Positions 26,235 through 36,749 of a DNA stretch of 48,592 bases are shown here, one piece after another. Where the stretch lies: contig JALHNO010000023.1 of the NCBI GenBank assembly GCA_022843465.1, forward strand, positions 23,002 through 71,593, read 5' to 3'. How positions within the stretch are numbered: position 1 is the stretch's first letter; every line of letters starts with the position of its first letter. Both the position numbers and the translations under genes were made by a program. The notes beneath the pieces are model-generated. The model was given only the letters and a program-made list of their open reading frames with translations. It did not search any database and had not been told where the DNA came from. Source of the DNA: Pseudomonadota bacterium (GTDB lineage Bacteria; Pseudomonadota; Gammaproteobacteria; Xanthomonadales; Ahniellaceae).

Positions 26235-27086
26235 GTGCGCAAACTTCTTGCCGGCCTGCTGCTGGCCATCGCATCCTGGGGCACCGCTGCCAATACCGGC
26301 GTGGCCTTTGTACACGGCACCGGAAAGCAGACCAATGCCCTGGCCGACTACTGGACCAGCGCGATGGTGAACTCGGTGCGACAGGGCCTGCCGAACCAGG
26401 CCAACTACACCGTCATCAACTGCGATTTCGAACAATACATGTGGACCTCGGGCGCCGCCGGTTGCCTGGCCGGTCAGCTGTCGAGCTTCATCAGCAGCAA
26501 GGGCATTACCGATCTGGTCGTGATCACCCACTCCAATGGTGGCAATGTGATGCGCTGGATCATGTCCAATCCGACCTACGACAGCCGCTACCCCAACATC
26601 ATCAGCAAGATCCGCTGGGTCAATGCCCTCGCACCTTCATCCGCGGGCACGCCGCTCGCCGATGCCGTGATCAGCGGCAATGTGTTCGAGTCGGTGCTCG
26701 GCTGGCTGCTCGGCTACAAATCCGATGCGGTGCGCATGCAGCAGACCAGCTGGATGGCGACCTACAACGCAAATAATCTGTATGGCACATCCGGTCGCCC
26801 GGCCCTGCCCAAGACGTTTTACTCGGTGGTCGGAACCGATGTCGATTCCGCGATCTGGGACCCCGACAGCTACTGCGGCGGCTACGCGCAGAATGTCGGA
26901 CTGGAGACCACCCAGCTCTGGCTGAACTCGTGCTCGGACGGTTTCCTCAACTGCACCAGCCAGTCGGCCGCCGGCCGCGTATGGTTCCAGGACAAGCAGC
27001 GCATGGCGGGAGCCGAACCGCTCAGCCACAACCAGAGCCGGCGCAACTGCTTCGGACTCGACGTCATCCTGCGCAACGACATCTGA
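26235..27086 (+). CDS. Exported alpha/beta hydrolase (lipase-like)
   Basis: 283 residues starting at GTG with GGGAGG 7 nt upstream. An N-terminal signal peptide (about 1-20, KLLAGLLLAIASWGTAA) is followed by VAFVHGTGK, an oxyanion-type motif. The nucleophile-elbow candidate VVITHSNGGNVMRW has Thr where most lipases have the first Gly of GHSxG. Later Asp and His residues (GTDVDSAIWDPDSY, EPLSHNQSRRN) could complete a triad. Several cysteines suggest disulfides in an exported protein. The substrate is unknown. The next gene starts 10 bp later, so they form a pair. An upstream extension of the frame has no start with a good ribosome site. Confidence 0.8.
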   Translation: MRKLLAGLLLAIASWGTAANTGVAFVHGTGKQTNALADYWTSAMVNSVRQGLPNQANYTVINCDFEQYMWTSGAAGCLAGQLSSFISSKGITDLVVITHSNGGNVMRWIMSNPTYDSRYPNIISKIRWVNALAPSSAGTPLADAVISGNVFESVLGWLLGYKSDAVRMQQTSWMATYNANNLYGTSGRPALPKTFYSVVGTDVDSAIWDPDSYCGGYAQNVGLETTQLWLNSCSDGFLNCTSQSAAGRVWFQDKQRMAGAEPLSHNQSRRNCFGLDVILRNDI

Positions 27087-27096
27087 GGAGCCAACC

Positions 27097-28320
27097 ATGA
27101 ACCGATTCAACAAAGTGGCACTGGCGATCGCCCTGTCTCTGAGCTTCGGCGCCCATGCCGGCAACGCGGACTCCGGTCTGAGATTCCAGTCTTCAGACCT
27201 GGATCTGATACCGACCACGCTGGTGCGCAGCAAGGCCGCGGTCCTGCCAGGTGTCCATCAGGAGACCGCTCCGATCCGGATGTCCTGGGCCCTGCCCGCC
27301 GACAGTGTGATCAGCCCACAGCAACCGTTCCTGCGCGAAAGCCGCGAGTACTGGACGACCGCTTCGGCAGCCAGCCTCGACAAGGGCATGCTGATTCACA
27401 CCACCAGTCTGGGCGCGGTGGTCCGCCTGAGTCCGATTGGCGCCGCCAAGCAGGCCCTGCTGGATCCGTTCGCCGTCGAGGTGCGCAGCCAAGGCCAGGT
27501 CTTCGAGCGCGGCAAGGCGTTTGCGAACGCGGCCAATGTCGCCGAGCTGAACGCCAGCGGCGCCGCATTCCCGCAGGGCACGGTGGCCTTCAAGCTGACG
27601 CCCGAAGTCGGCAGCGGTGCGATCACGATCGCCTTGCCGAAAGCACAGCAGGACTATCTCGTGCATGTGTTCGAACCCGACAGCAGTGAGGTGCTGACAC
27701 TCACCACGGATCGCCTGGTCGCCCTGCATGGCAGCAAGCTGCGCGTGATTGCACGCTTGAACGAAGGCGAGACGGTCGATGCCATCGCAGGCTCGATCAC
27801 CTCGCCGGGCGGACACCAGACCGAACTCCGCTTCAAGCGGCAGCCCGATGGCAGCTACGTGGCCGATGCCACGCATGATGGTCTCAGCGGCGTGGCCGCC
27901 GGCCTGTGGGAAGTCCACGCTTTCGCATCCGGTCGCGCCGGTGCGGTGCAGCGCGATGCCAAGACGGCGATTGCCTCGGCAGCCCCACGTGCCCGACTCG
28001 CCGGTACCGGCTCCAGCTCCGTCGGTCGCAACGGCGCCCTCAGCATCACCCTGCCCACCGAGGTGGCCGCATCCGGTCGCTACGAACTGCGCGGCACCCT
28101 GTATGGCATCGATGCCAAGTCGGGCGCCCTGCGTCCGGCGGCCGTCGCGCATTCCGCAGCGGTGCTCTCGCCAGGTCGGCAATCACTGAACCTGGTCTAC
28201 GACGCCGCCACCATGAAGGCCGCCGGCGTACAGGCACCGTTCGAAGTCCGCGATCTGACCCTGCTCGATCAGTCGGCGCAGAGCGTGATCGAACTGCGCA
28301 ATGCCGGGGTCAAGCTCTAG
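27097..28320 (+). CDS. Exported DUF4785-like protein
   Basis: 407 residues with a clear signal peptide (ALAIALSLSFGAHAG). The body appears to be beta-rich, with an N-terminal region (FLRESREYWTTASAASL and LGAVVRLSPIG) and two later Ig-like stretches. This resembles the DUF4785 family of Xanthomonadales and Legionella; the assignment is by eye. GAGGAG lies 5 nt before the ATG. Its tight linkage to the exported hydrolase suggests they work together outside the cytoplasm, for example as enzyme and accessory protein. Confidence 0.75.
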   Translation: MNRFNKVALAIALSLSFGAHAGNADSGLRFQSSDLDLIPTTLVRSKAAVLPGVHQETAPIRMSWALPADSVISPQQPFLRESREYWTTASAASLDKGMLIHTTSLGAVVRLSPIGAAKQALLDPFAVEVRSQGQVFERGKAFANAANVAELNASGAAFPQGTVAFKLTPEVGSGAITIALPKAQQDYLVHVFEPDSSEVLTLTTDRLVALHGSKLRVIARLNEGETVDAIAGSITSPGGHQTELRFKRQPDGSYVADATHDGLSGVAAGLWEVHAFASGRAGAVQRDAKTAIASAAPRARLAGTGSSSVGRNGALSITLPTEVAASGRYELRGTLYGIDAKSGALRPAAVAHSAAVLSPGRQSLNLVYDAATMKAAGVQAPFEVRDLTLLDQSAQSVIELRNAGVKL

Positions 28321-28358
28321 TCAACTGCGAACCTCGCACGCCATCGCGAACAGGCGAA

Positions 28359-28385
28359 CCCCTTCCCTGAAAACACGGGAAGGGG
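28359..28385 (+). terminator. Hairpin after the hydrolase/DUF4785 pair
   Basis: CCCCTTCCC and GGGAAGGGG form a perfect 9-bp stem around a 9-nt loop, 38 bp after the stop. No T tract follows, so the call rests on the stem and position. Confidence 0.6.
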
Positions 28386-28592
28386 GATCCGCGTCACCGC
28401 TGCATCCAGGCGACTGCTGACCGCTGGCGTCGCTAGCCCATGGCGATGCTGCCGGACAGGCATGCGCGCGATTGTGTTTGCCTCTTTACACACGCCCGCG
28501 ATCTCGGCCGATGCCAGCGCCTGCCGCTCGCGCTTATGGATTGCTGCGCCCTGCCCTCTGCGGTCAGAATCCGGAAAAACGGAGTGACCACC

Positions 28593-29627
28593 ATGAGCAA
28601 GCCGGAATCGACGTCCTCAATGTCGCTGGGACTGTTGACCATTGTCTGGGGGCTGCTCTGCGGGTTTGCCGCCGGTGGGCTGATGTCCGTCGGCGAGCCG
28701 CTGAACATGCGCCTCGGCATGATCGTCGGCGCCACCTTCGGCGTGTTCGCCATCTCGCTGTTCTTCGGCTGGATCGCCTGGAGCGCCAATGGCCGCCGCC
28801 CCGGTGGAGGTCGCGTCACCTTTGCAGTGATCGCCCTGCTGTTCGCCAGCGGCCAGGCGGTGGTCTACAAGTTCCAGAGCAGCACGATCGGCGTGATGAC
28901 GGCGATGCAGCCAGCACTGGATGCAGAAGGCGCGGCGATGCAGGTGGAAGCCGGTAATCCGGCCTTGCGACCCGCCCAGGTCGAGGCAATCGTCGAGCGG
29001 CTTTCGCGTGATCTGGAGCAGGCCACCGGGCATCTCGAGCGCGGACCGGGCAAGGATCTCGTGCTGGCGCTGCGAGGCATTCGCCGGGTGATCTCGACCC
29101 GGGAATTGAGCTATGGCGCCGCAGTCTATGCCTTCATTGAAGCCAATGTCCTGGATTTTTCCAGCCTGCGGGGCGCGCAACAGGTACGCGAACGCCAGCG
29201 GCTTTGCGCTGAATTCGCGCAGCAGAATGTCGATTACCTGGCCTACCTGGACGCCTCACCCGGAGTCTTCGAGGCCGCCATCAAGGACGTCGAGATGGAC
29301 CCGGCCACGCGAAAGAGTGTGCATGACGGGTTTAGCCGGACACTGACGGCCGCCAGCGCCAGGGTCGCACCCATGGTGACCACGCGTGCCGAGTTCGCGC
29401 GGCATGTCGCGCGCCTGTTCAAGCATCTGGAGCAGACTGAAGGACGCTGGGAAATCGCTGCTGACGGCAAGATCGAGTTCCAGCTGGATGCCGATCTGGA
29501 ACAGTTCAATGCGATCGCAGCCGAGGTCGACAGCACTCAGGCGAAGCTGCTGAAAATAGAGAGCGATGTACTCGACAAGCCGGCTCCGCGATCGCAGACG
29601 ACCACCAAGGTGCACGGCGCAGGCTGA
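28593..29627 (+). CDS. Membrane protein of unknown function
   Basis: 344 residues from the ATG at 28593 (GGAG 8 nt upstream). The N-terminus has three membrane helices (about 12-33, 40-62 and 75-92). A soluble region of about 250 residues follows, mainly alpha-helical in appearance, with charged heptad-like stretches such as QVEAIVERLSRDLEQ and LEQFNAIAAEVDSTQAKL. No family was recognised. It stands alone, followed by the convergent folP gene. The longer frame to 28440 lacks a ribosome site. Confidence 0.75.
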   Translation: MSKPESTSSMSLGLLTIVWGLLCGFAAGGLMSVGEPLNMRLGMIVGATFGVFAISLFFGWIAWSANGRRPGGGRVTFAVIALLFASGQAVVYKFQSSTIGVMTAMQPALDAEGAAMQVEAGNPALRPAQVEAIVERLSRDLEQATGHLERGPGKDLVLALRGIRRVISTRELSYGAAVYAFIEANVLDFSSLRGAQQVRERQRLCAEFAQQNVDYLAYLDASPGVFEAAIKDVEMDPATRKSVHDGFSRTLTAASARVAPMVTTRAEFARHVARLFKHLEQTEGRWEIAADGKIEFQLDADLEQFNAIAAEVDSTQAKLLKIESDVLDKPAPRSQTTTKVHGAG

Positions 29628-29668
29628 TCGGCACCGGGGTCACCCGGCGATCGGGTGGCCCTCGGCAG

Positions 29669-30595
29669 TCAATCCTCTTCCCAGCGCGCGCTGCCCAGTG
29701 GCGCAGGTTTGGCGCCCGCCTTGAGTTTTCGATAAGGCTGCAGGGCATTGAGCACCGCCAGCGCGTCGGCGGTTTCGGCGACATCATGGACCCGCAGGAT
29801 CGCCGCACCGCGCTGGGCGGCGATCAGGGCCGCTGCCACCGAACCGCTGACGCGTTGCTCGACGGCCGTGCGTCCGGTGATTGTGGCAATCATCTGCTTG
29901 CGCGATACCCCGACCAGCAGCGGATGGCCGAGATCAGCAAACTCGCCAAGACGCGCCAGCAGGGTCAGATTGTGTTCAAGGCGTTTGCCGAAGCCAAAGC
30001 CCGGATCGAGCACGATCCGCTTCTTGTCGATGCCGGCCATCTGCGCGGCAAACACACGATCGGCAAGGAAGCGCTTGACCTCGTTGACGACCTCCTCGTA
30101 GTGCGGCGCGTCCTGCATGTGCGCGGGCTCACCCTGCATATGCATCAGACACACCGGCACCGTCAACGCAGCCGCGGTGTCCAGCGCGCCTTCGGCACGC
30201 AGGGCATTGACGTCATTGATCATGCCGGCCCCGGCCGCCACTGCAGCGCGCATCACCTCGGGCTTGCGGGTATCGATCGCAATGGGAATTTCCAGGACCG
30301 CGGCAAGCGCCTCGATCACCGGAATGACGCGATCGAGTTCCTGCTGCAGGGATACCTCGGCAGCACCGGGTCGGGTGGATTCGCCACCGACATCGATCAG
30401 GTCGGCACCCGCAGCGCGCATGGCGTGGGCATGCGCCACGGCCGCCCGATGATCAACGAAGCGGCCGCCGTCCGAAAACGAATCCGGCGTGACATTCAGG
30501 ATGCCCATGATGCGCGGCCGGTCGAGCATCAGCTGCTTGCCCGCGCAGTCGAGCGAGGGCGTGGTGTCCACTCCAAACAGTTCGTCAAGATTCAT
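29669..30595 (-). CDS. folP: Dihydropteroate synthase
   Basis: Condenses p-aminobenzoate with 6-hydroxymethyl-dihydropterin pyrophosphate in folate synthesis; target of sulfonamides. Family motifs run in order: GILNVTPDSFSDGGRF, DLIDVGGESTRPGA, AIDTRKPEVMRAA, MINDVNAL, DPGFGFGK, LVGVSRKQMI and RVHDV. The 308-residue length from ATG 30595 is slightly above average because of an N-terminal segment; a GTG at 30637 would add 14 residues. It lies downstream of ftsH on the same strand, as in many gammaproteobacteria. Confidence 0.95.
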   Translation of the reverse strand: MNLDELFGVDTTPSLDCAGKQLMLDRPRIMGILNVTPDSFSDGGRFVDHRAAVAHAHAMRAAGADLIDVGGESTRPGAAEVSLQQELDRVIPVIEALAAVLEIPIAIDTRKPEVMRAAVAAGAGMINDVNALRAEGALDTAAALTVPVCLMHMQGEPAHMQDAPHYEEVVNEVKRFLADRVFAAQMAGIDKKRIVLDPGFGFGKRLEHNLTLLARLGEFADLGHPLLVGVSRKQMIATITGRTAVEQRVSGSVAAALIAAQRGAAILRVHDVAETADALAVLNALQPYRKLKAGAKPAPLGSARWEED

Positions 30596-30703
30596 CGCGG
30601 TTTCCAGCGGGATCGGCGACCTGAGCGCGCTTTGCACGGTTCATTGAGTTGTCCCCGATACTCAGCTTGCTGCTCACCAGCGCCAAAAACCCTACGACTT
30701 TTC

Positions 30704-30722
30704 GCCCCCTGACTCAGGGGGC
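30704..30722 (-). terminator. GC-rich palindrome between ftsH and folP
   Basis: GCCCCCTGA-C-TCAGGGGGC is a perfect 9-bp inverted repeat with one central base. Read in the direction of ftsH transcription it is followed by GAAAAG, with no T run. It could slow or end ftsH transcription before folP, or be a REP-like palindrome. Confidence 0.45.
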
Positions 30723-30790
30723 TAGCGCCGCTCCGGACCTCCTCGGAGATTCCGGGTAGTGGCCAATCGCATGACAGCTTGCGAACCGGA

Positions 30791-32701
<1,911 letters not shown>

Positions 32702-32714
32702 TTCATCCTTCCTT

Positions 32715-33362
32715 TCAGCGGCTTGGGATACTTCGGCCGTTGGCCTTGAATCCGGTTGCCAATGCATAGACCTCGGGGCTGCGTTGCCGCGAGGCTTTGG
32801 GTTTGCGCATCGTGACCTTGGTGTAGCGTGTGCGCAAGTCTCTGAGGTAATCGTCGGAACCGGAACCCTGGAACAGCTTTACAAGAAACGTGCCACCCGG
32901 CTTCAGATGGACCTCGGCGAAATCGCGGGCGAGTTCGGCAAGTTCCAGTGAGCGCGGCTGATCCACCGAGCCTACACCGCTCATATTGGGGGCCATATCG
33001 GACAACACAAGATCTACCGCCTGGGTTCCCACCATCGCCTCGAAGGCCTGCAACACACTTTCTTCACGAAAATCGCCGCACAGGAACTCGACACCGGGAA
33101 TGCTCGGCATCTCCAGAATATCCAGGGCATACACACTGCCGCGTGAACCCAGCTCGCGCTTGAGCATCTGCGACCAGCCACCGGGCGCTGCGCCAAGGTC
33201 GACCGCCACCATGCCGGGCTTGAGAAATTGGCCGCGCTCGATCAGCTCTTCGAGCTTGTAGGCCGCGCGCGAACGCAGTCCTTCGCTCTGCGCCTTCTTG
33301 ACGTAGGGGTCGTCGAAATGTTCCTTCAGCCAGCGCTGGCTGGATTTGCTGCGTGCCGCCAC
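32715..33362 (-). CDS. rlmE: 23S rRNA 2'-O-ribose methyltransferase RlmE
   Basis: Methylates U2552 of 23S rRNA (Escherichia coli numbering) using S-adenosylmethionine. 215 residues from GTG 33362. Motifs are [28 protein letters not shown], the SAM-binding [25 protein letters not shown] and SPEVY, which supply the K-D-K-E catalytic set. The GTG gives the normal family length and follows a TATCAT -10 (33393-33398 on the other strand). ATGs at 33416 and 33443 are upstream alternatives, the latter inside the divergent yhbY gene. It lies 13 bp before ftsH. Confidence 0.93.
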   Translation of the reverse strand: MAARSKSSQRWLKEHFDDPYVKKAQSEGLRSRAAYKLEELIERGQFLKPGMVAVDLGAAPGGWSQMLKRELGSRGSVYALDILEMPSIPGVEFLCGDFREESVLQAFEAMVGTQAVDLVLSDMAPNMSGVGSVDQPRSLELAELARDFAEVHLKPGGTFLVKLFQGSGSDDYLRDLRTRYTKVTMRKPKASRQRSPEVYALATGFKANGRSIPSR

Positions 33363-33429
33363 TGGATCTTCAGCCTGGACTCGGGGGCGCTCATGATACC
33401 CTGCGCGACACTTCATTACGGACTTAATC

Positions 33430-34743
33430 ATGGCCATCGACAAGGATCAGATCCGCTATCTGCGCGGACTGGCGCACACCCTCAACCCGATCGTGCTGGT
33501 CGGTAAACAAGGCGTCAGCCAGACCCTGGTCGATGAACTGCAGCAGAATCTGGCGCGCCATGAGCTGGTCAAGATCCGCGTCCAGGCCGATGAACGCGGC
33601 GATCGCGAGAACCTGATCACGGAACTGCTCAAGTCCTCGGGTGCCGATCTGGTACAGCGCGTTGGCCATACCGCCACGCTGTACAAGCGCAATGTACAGA
33701 AGCCGAAGATCCATCTGCCGGGCGACCGTGCCGCGCCGACCCGCGCCCGTCTGCCGCGTGGCGACGCACCGCCGCGCCGTTCCGATCTGGATCGCGGCAG
33801 CGCCGGCCCGCGCGCACCACGTGGCGAAGCTGCCGGCGAGCGCAAGCCCTATGTGCGGCGCGAAGCGGGCGGCGAGCGTGGCGAACGCAAACCCTATCCA
33901 CAACGCGGCGCCGCCGGTTTCTCGGCCGGACCGCGCAATCCCTATGCACGCCGTGATGCCGCCGATGAGCGCAATGAAGACGCCGGTGGTGAACGCCGTC
34001 CCTACGCCCGTCGCGACGCGGCGGCGCCTGCAGGCGCCCGCGCGCCCTATGTCCGTCGTGATTCCGCGGAGGGCGGTCCGGCACGCGCCGGCAGCGGCAA
34101 GCCGCGTCCACGGCGGGAAACCAGTGTGTTCGGCGCCAGTGCCGAGCGCCTCGAACGCAAGCCCTATGCCCGCCGCGAAGCCGGCGATGCCGCACCCAGC
34201 GAACGCAAGCCCTATGCCCGTCGTGAAACCGGCAGCTTTGCCGGTGCCGGTGAGCGCAGCACTGCAGGCAGTGAGCGCAAGGCCTATCCGCGCCGCGAAG
34301 GCGGCACCTTTGCCGGTGTCGGCGAACGCAAGCCCTACGCGCGCCGTGACGATGCCGGCAGTGCCGGAGGCGACCGCAAACCCTATGCACGCCGCGATTC
34401 TGCCGGCGCAGCAGGCGGCGAGCGCAAGCCCTACGGCAAGCGCGAAGCTGGCGGCTATGCCGGTGCTGGCGAACGCAAGCCGTATGCCCGCCGCGACAGC
34501 AGCAGTGCCGATGGCGGCGGGGTCCAGCGCGAGCGCGCACGTAGCCCCGCAGCCGACCGCGGTGAACGCGCGCCTGCGCCGGCACGCAGCGGCAGTCCTT
34601 ATGGCAAGCGCGAAGGTGCCAGCAAGCCCAGTCGCAGCTCGGAAGGCGGCTATCCCCGCAAGACTGGCGGTGCGCCGCGCAAACCCGGCGGATCGGCCGG
34701 CGCCGGCAAGCGCAGCGGCCCGCGGCCGTCCCGCCCACGCTGA
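33430..34743 (+). CDS. yhbY: YhbY-type RNA-binding protein with long repetitive basic tail
   Basis: 437 residues. Residues 1-97 are a complete CRS1/YhbY RNA-binding domain (LRGLAHTLNPIVLVGKQG, ELVKIRV, GHTATLYKR), the usual full length of bacterial YhbY, a ribosome-assembly factor. The remaining 340 residues are low complexity, dominated by Arg, Gly, Ala, Ser and Glu. They contain at least ten copies of a degenerate ERKPYARRxAG motif (variants KPYVRR, NPYARR, RPYARR, KAYPRR, KPYGKR). The tail resembles eukaryotic RGG-type disordered RNA-binding regions. It is divergent from rlmE, as in other gammaproteobacteria. The tail is in frame with the domain without an intervening stop. Confidence 0.92.
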   Translation: MAIDKDQIRYLRGLAHTLNPIVLVGKQGVSQTLVDELQQNLARHELVKIRVQADERGDRENLITELLKSSGADLVQRVGHTATLYKRNVQKPKIHLPGDRAAPTRARLPRGDAPPRRSDLDRGSAGPRAPRGEAAGERKPYVRREAGGERGERKPYPQRGAAGFSAGPRNPYARRDAADERNEDAGGERRPYARRDAAAPAGARAPYVRRDSAEGGPARAGSGKPRPRRETSVFGASAERLERKPYARREAGDAAPSERKPYARRETGSFAGAGERSTAGSERKAYPRREGGTFAGVGERKPYARRDDAGSAGGDRKPYARRDSAGAAGGERKPYGKREAGGYAGAGERKPYARRDSSSADGGGVQRERARSPAADRGERAPAPARSGSPYGKREGASKPSRSSEGGYPRKTGGAPRKPGGSAGAGKRSGPRPSRPR

Positions 34744-34756
34744 GCGGTAACCGGGC

Positions 34757-35155
34757 ATGCTGCTTGCACAGCACGAAAGCGGCGTCGTCGGCATCCGTGC
34801 CTGCGCTGCCGATGAAGTGGTGCTGGTCTCCGGCGAGCACCTGCGCTCAAGCTTCTTGCTTTCGGCCGCCAGCGGTCTGCTGGCCTGGAATCCCGCCGAT
34901 CCGCAGCAGTTGACGGCGGCGGACCTCGGCCAGGTAATTGCTGCGCAGCCGGACATCTTTCTGCTCGGCACCGGGACGCGCCAACGGTTTCCGGCACCGG
35001 CGGTCATGGCGGCCTGTCTCTCCCGGCGGATCGGCATCGAGGTGATGGACAACGCCGCTGCTGCCCGCACCTTCAATGTGCTGAGCGGCGAGGGCCGCAG
35101 CGTCTGGCTGGGCATGATCCTGCCTGGCCCGCCGCAGACAAGCCAGATCGACTGA
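34757..35155 (+). CDS. Mth938-like (DUF498/NDUFAF3-type) domain protein
   Basis: 132 residues. VVLVSGEHLRSSFLL, IFLLGTGTRQRFP and GIEVMDNAAAARTFNVLSGE are typical of the Mth938-like fold, related to the mitochondrial complex I assembly factor NDUFAF3. The bacterial function is not established. The ATG is 13 bp after the yhbY stop, so co-transcription is likely. Confidence 0.88.
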   Translation: MLLAQHESGVVGIRACAADEVVLVSGEHLRSSFLLSAASGLLAWNPADPQQLTAADLGQVIAAQPDIFLLGTGTRQRFPAPAVMAACLSRRIGIEVMDNAAAARTFNVLSGEGRSVWLGMILPGPPQTSQID

Positions 35156-35262
35156 GTCAATCCACCTCCGGTGCCATTGCAGACCTGCGCATCCGGCTTG
35201 CGCGTTCGCGCCTTGTGGCAATCGCCGTGCGACCGCATCCTGTGCGCAACAAAGGAGGCGTC

Positions 35263-36129
35263 ATGAAGCACAGCGATTCCATCACTACCACCGCCCGCAT
35301 TCGCGAGGCCAGCCATCTGTTGCCCGGTCAGGCCACCCAGGACGGCGCCGGCGTCAAGCTCACCCGGATGCTCGATTCGCGACTGGCCGAGCTGGCCGAT
35401 CCGTTCCTGATGCTGGACGAATTCCGCTCCGACAGTGGCGCCGACTATATCGGCGGCTTCCCTGCCCACCCGCATCGCGGATTCGAGACCATTACCCTGA
35501 TGTTTGCCGGGCGCATGCGGCATCGCGACAACCAGGGCAATGAGGGTGATCTCGGCCCGGGCGCCGTGCAGTGGATGACGGCCGCACGCGGCATCGTGCA
35601 TGAAGAAATGCCGCAGCAGGAAGACGGCCTGATGTGGGGCTACCAGCTCTGGCTCAATCTGCCGGCCGCGATGAAGATGAGCGAGCCCGGCTATCAGGAC
35701 ATCGATGCGACTTCGATTCCCGAAGTGCGCCGTGCCGATGGCAGTGTCATCCGGGTGATCGCCGGCGAACGCGACGGCGTGCGCGGCGCGGTGCGGCCGC
35801 GTCCGACCGAGCCGATCCTGCTCGACGTCAAGCTGCCGGCAGGTGTCCGTTTCGTGCACGCGGTGCCGGCCGGGCATACGGTGATGGTGCATGGCGTAAG
35901 CGGCGAACTCAGCGTCGGCGAACGCGCACAGCCGCTGAAGGCGCGTCAGTTGATGTTGCTGGGTCCGGGAGAAACCTTGCAGGTGGAAGCCGGCAATGAC
36001 GACGCCCAGTTCCTGGTGATCGCCGGGCGTCCGCTGCGTGAGCCGATCGCACACTATGGTCCGTTCGTGATGAACACCCAGGAAGAACTGCGTCAAGCCG
36101 TGCACGACTTCCAGAACGGACGGTTCTGA
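35263..36129 (+). CDS. Pirin family protein
   Basis: 288-residue bicupin. The metal ligands expected for pirin are present: His69 and His71 (PAHPHRGFET), His113 and Glu115 (IVHEEMP). Pirins bind iron, and some have quercetinase activity; the substrate here is unknown. AAAGGAGG lies 4 nt before the ATG, which decides this start over one at 35215. Confidence 0.94.
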   Translation: MKHSDSITTTARIREASHLLPGQATQDGAGVKLTRMLDSRLAELADPFLMLDEFRSDSGADYIGGFPAHPHRGFETITLMFAGRMRHRDNQGNEGDLGPGAVQWMTAARGIVHEEMPQQEDGLMWGYQLWLNLPAAMKMSEPGYQDIDATSIPEVRRADGSVIRVIAGERDGVRGAVRPRPTEPILLDVKLPAGVRFVHAVPAGHTVMVHGVSGELSVGERAQPLKARQLMLLGPGETLQVEAGNDDAQFLVIAGRPLREPIAHYGPFVMNTQEELRQAVHDFQNGRF

Positions 36130-36146
36130 TCGCGCTGGCGAGCGGC

Positions 36147-36181
36147 GAAGGTCGTGGCGGCCTCAGGCCGCGACGATCTTC
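36147..36181. terminator. REP-like hairpin after pirin gene
   Basis: GAAGGTCG and CGATCTTC form outer arms (7 of 8 paired) around GCGGCCT-C-AGGCCGC. It starts 17 bp after the pirin stop. Its general form resembles the REP halves of the large arrays, so it may be a single REP element, a terminator or both. Confidence 0.6.
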
Positions 36182-36246
36182 GTGAGCGCTCAGCACAGAA
36201 GGGCGACCGGGGTTGATTCGCGCCGACATGGCACCAGATCACAACA

Positions 36247-36690
36247 ATGAACGAGCCCCTGCACCTCACCTGCCCACATTGCGATTCGGTCAACCGCATT
36301 GATGCGACACGCCTGGCCGAATCACCGCGTTGCGGTCGCTGTCACCAGGATCTGTTCAATGCGCATCCGCTCACCATGACCGACGCCAATGCCGAACGCG
36401 TACTGACGCGCACCGACATTCCGCTGGTCATCGATTGCTGGGCGACCTGGTGCAGCCCCTGCGTGCAGTTTGCGCCGACCTTTGAACAGGCCTGCCGTGC
36501 CTTCGAGCCGCGCATCCGCTTCGCCAAACTCGATACCGATGCCCAGCCGCAGACGGCCGCGCGCTTCCAGATCCGCAGTATTCCGACCCTGATCATCTAC
36601 GGCGGCGGCAAGGAGATCGCACGCAAATCCGGCGCGATGCCCTATGGTGCCTTCAGCCAGTGGCTGCTGCAGGAATTGCAGGCCAGCTGA
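36247..36690 (+). CDS. trxC: Thioredoxin 2 (TrxC-like)
   Basis: 147 residues. An N-terminal zinc ribbon has Cys9, Cys12, Cys29 and Cys32, followed by a thioredoxin domain. The active site is WCSPC (Cys69, Cys72) instead of the usual WCGPC; the cis-Pro region SIPTLIIY is intact. TrxC is an oxidative-stress-linked disulfide reductase of the cytoplasm. The Ser in the active site may shift the redox potential. Confidence 0.93.
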   Translation: MNEPLHLTCPHCDSVNRIDATRLAESPRCGRCHQDLFNAHPLTMTDANAERVLTRTDIPLVIDCWATWCSPCVQFAPTFEQACRAFEPRIRFAKLDTDAQPQTAARFQIRSIPTLIIYGGGKEIARKSGAMPYGAFSQWLLQELQAS

Positions 36691-36749
36691 GGTCGGCAAC
36701 GGCGGATTCGACATCGCAGCACTTCCCTGATCTACCCAGGAGCAAGACC

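Noticed and set aside
33424-36105. 893-codon minus-strand frame opposite yhbY, the Mth938-like gene and pirin
   Set aside because: Antisense frame caused by high GC and the repetitive tail; the plus-strand genes have recognisable domains and ribosome sites.
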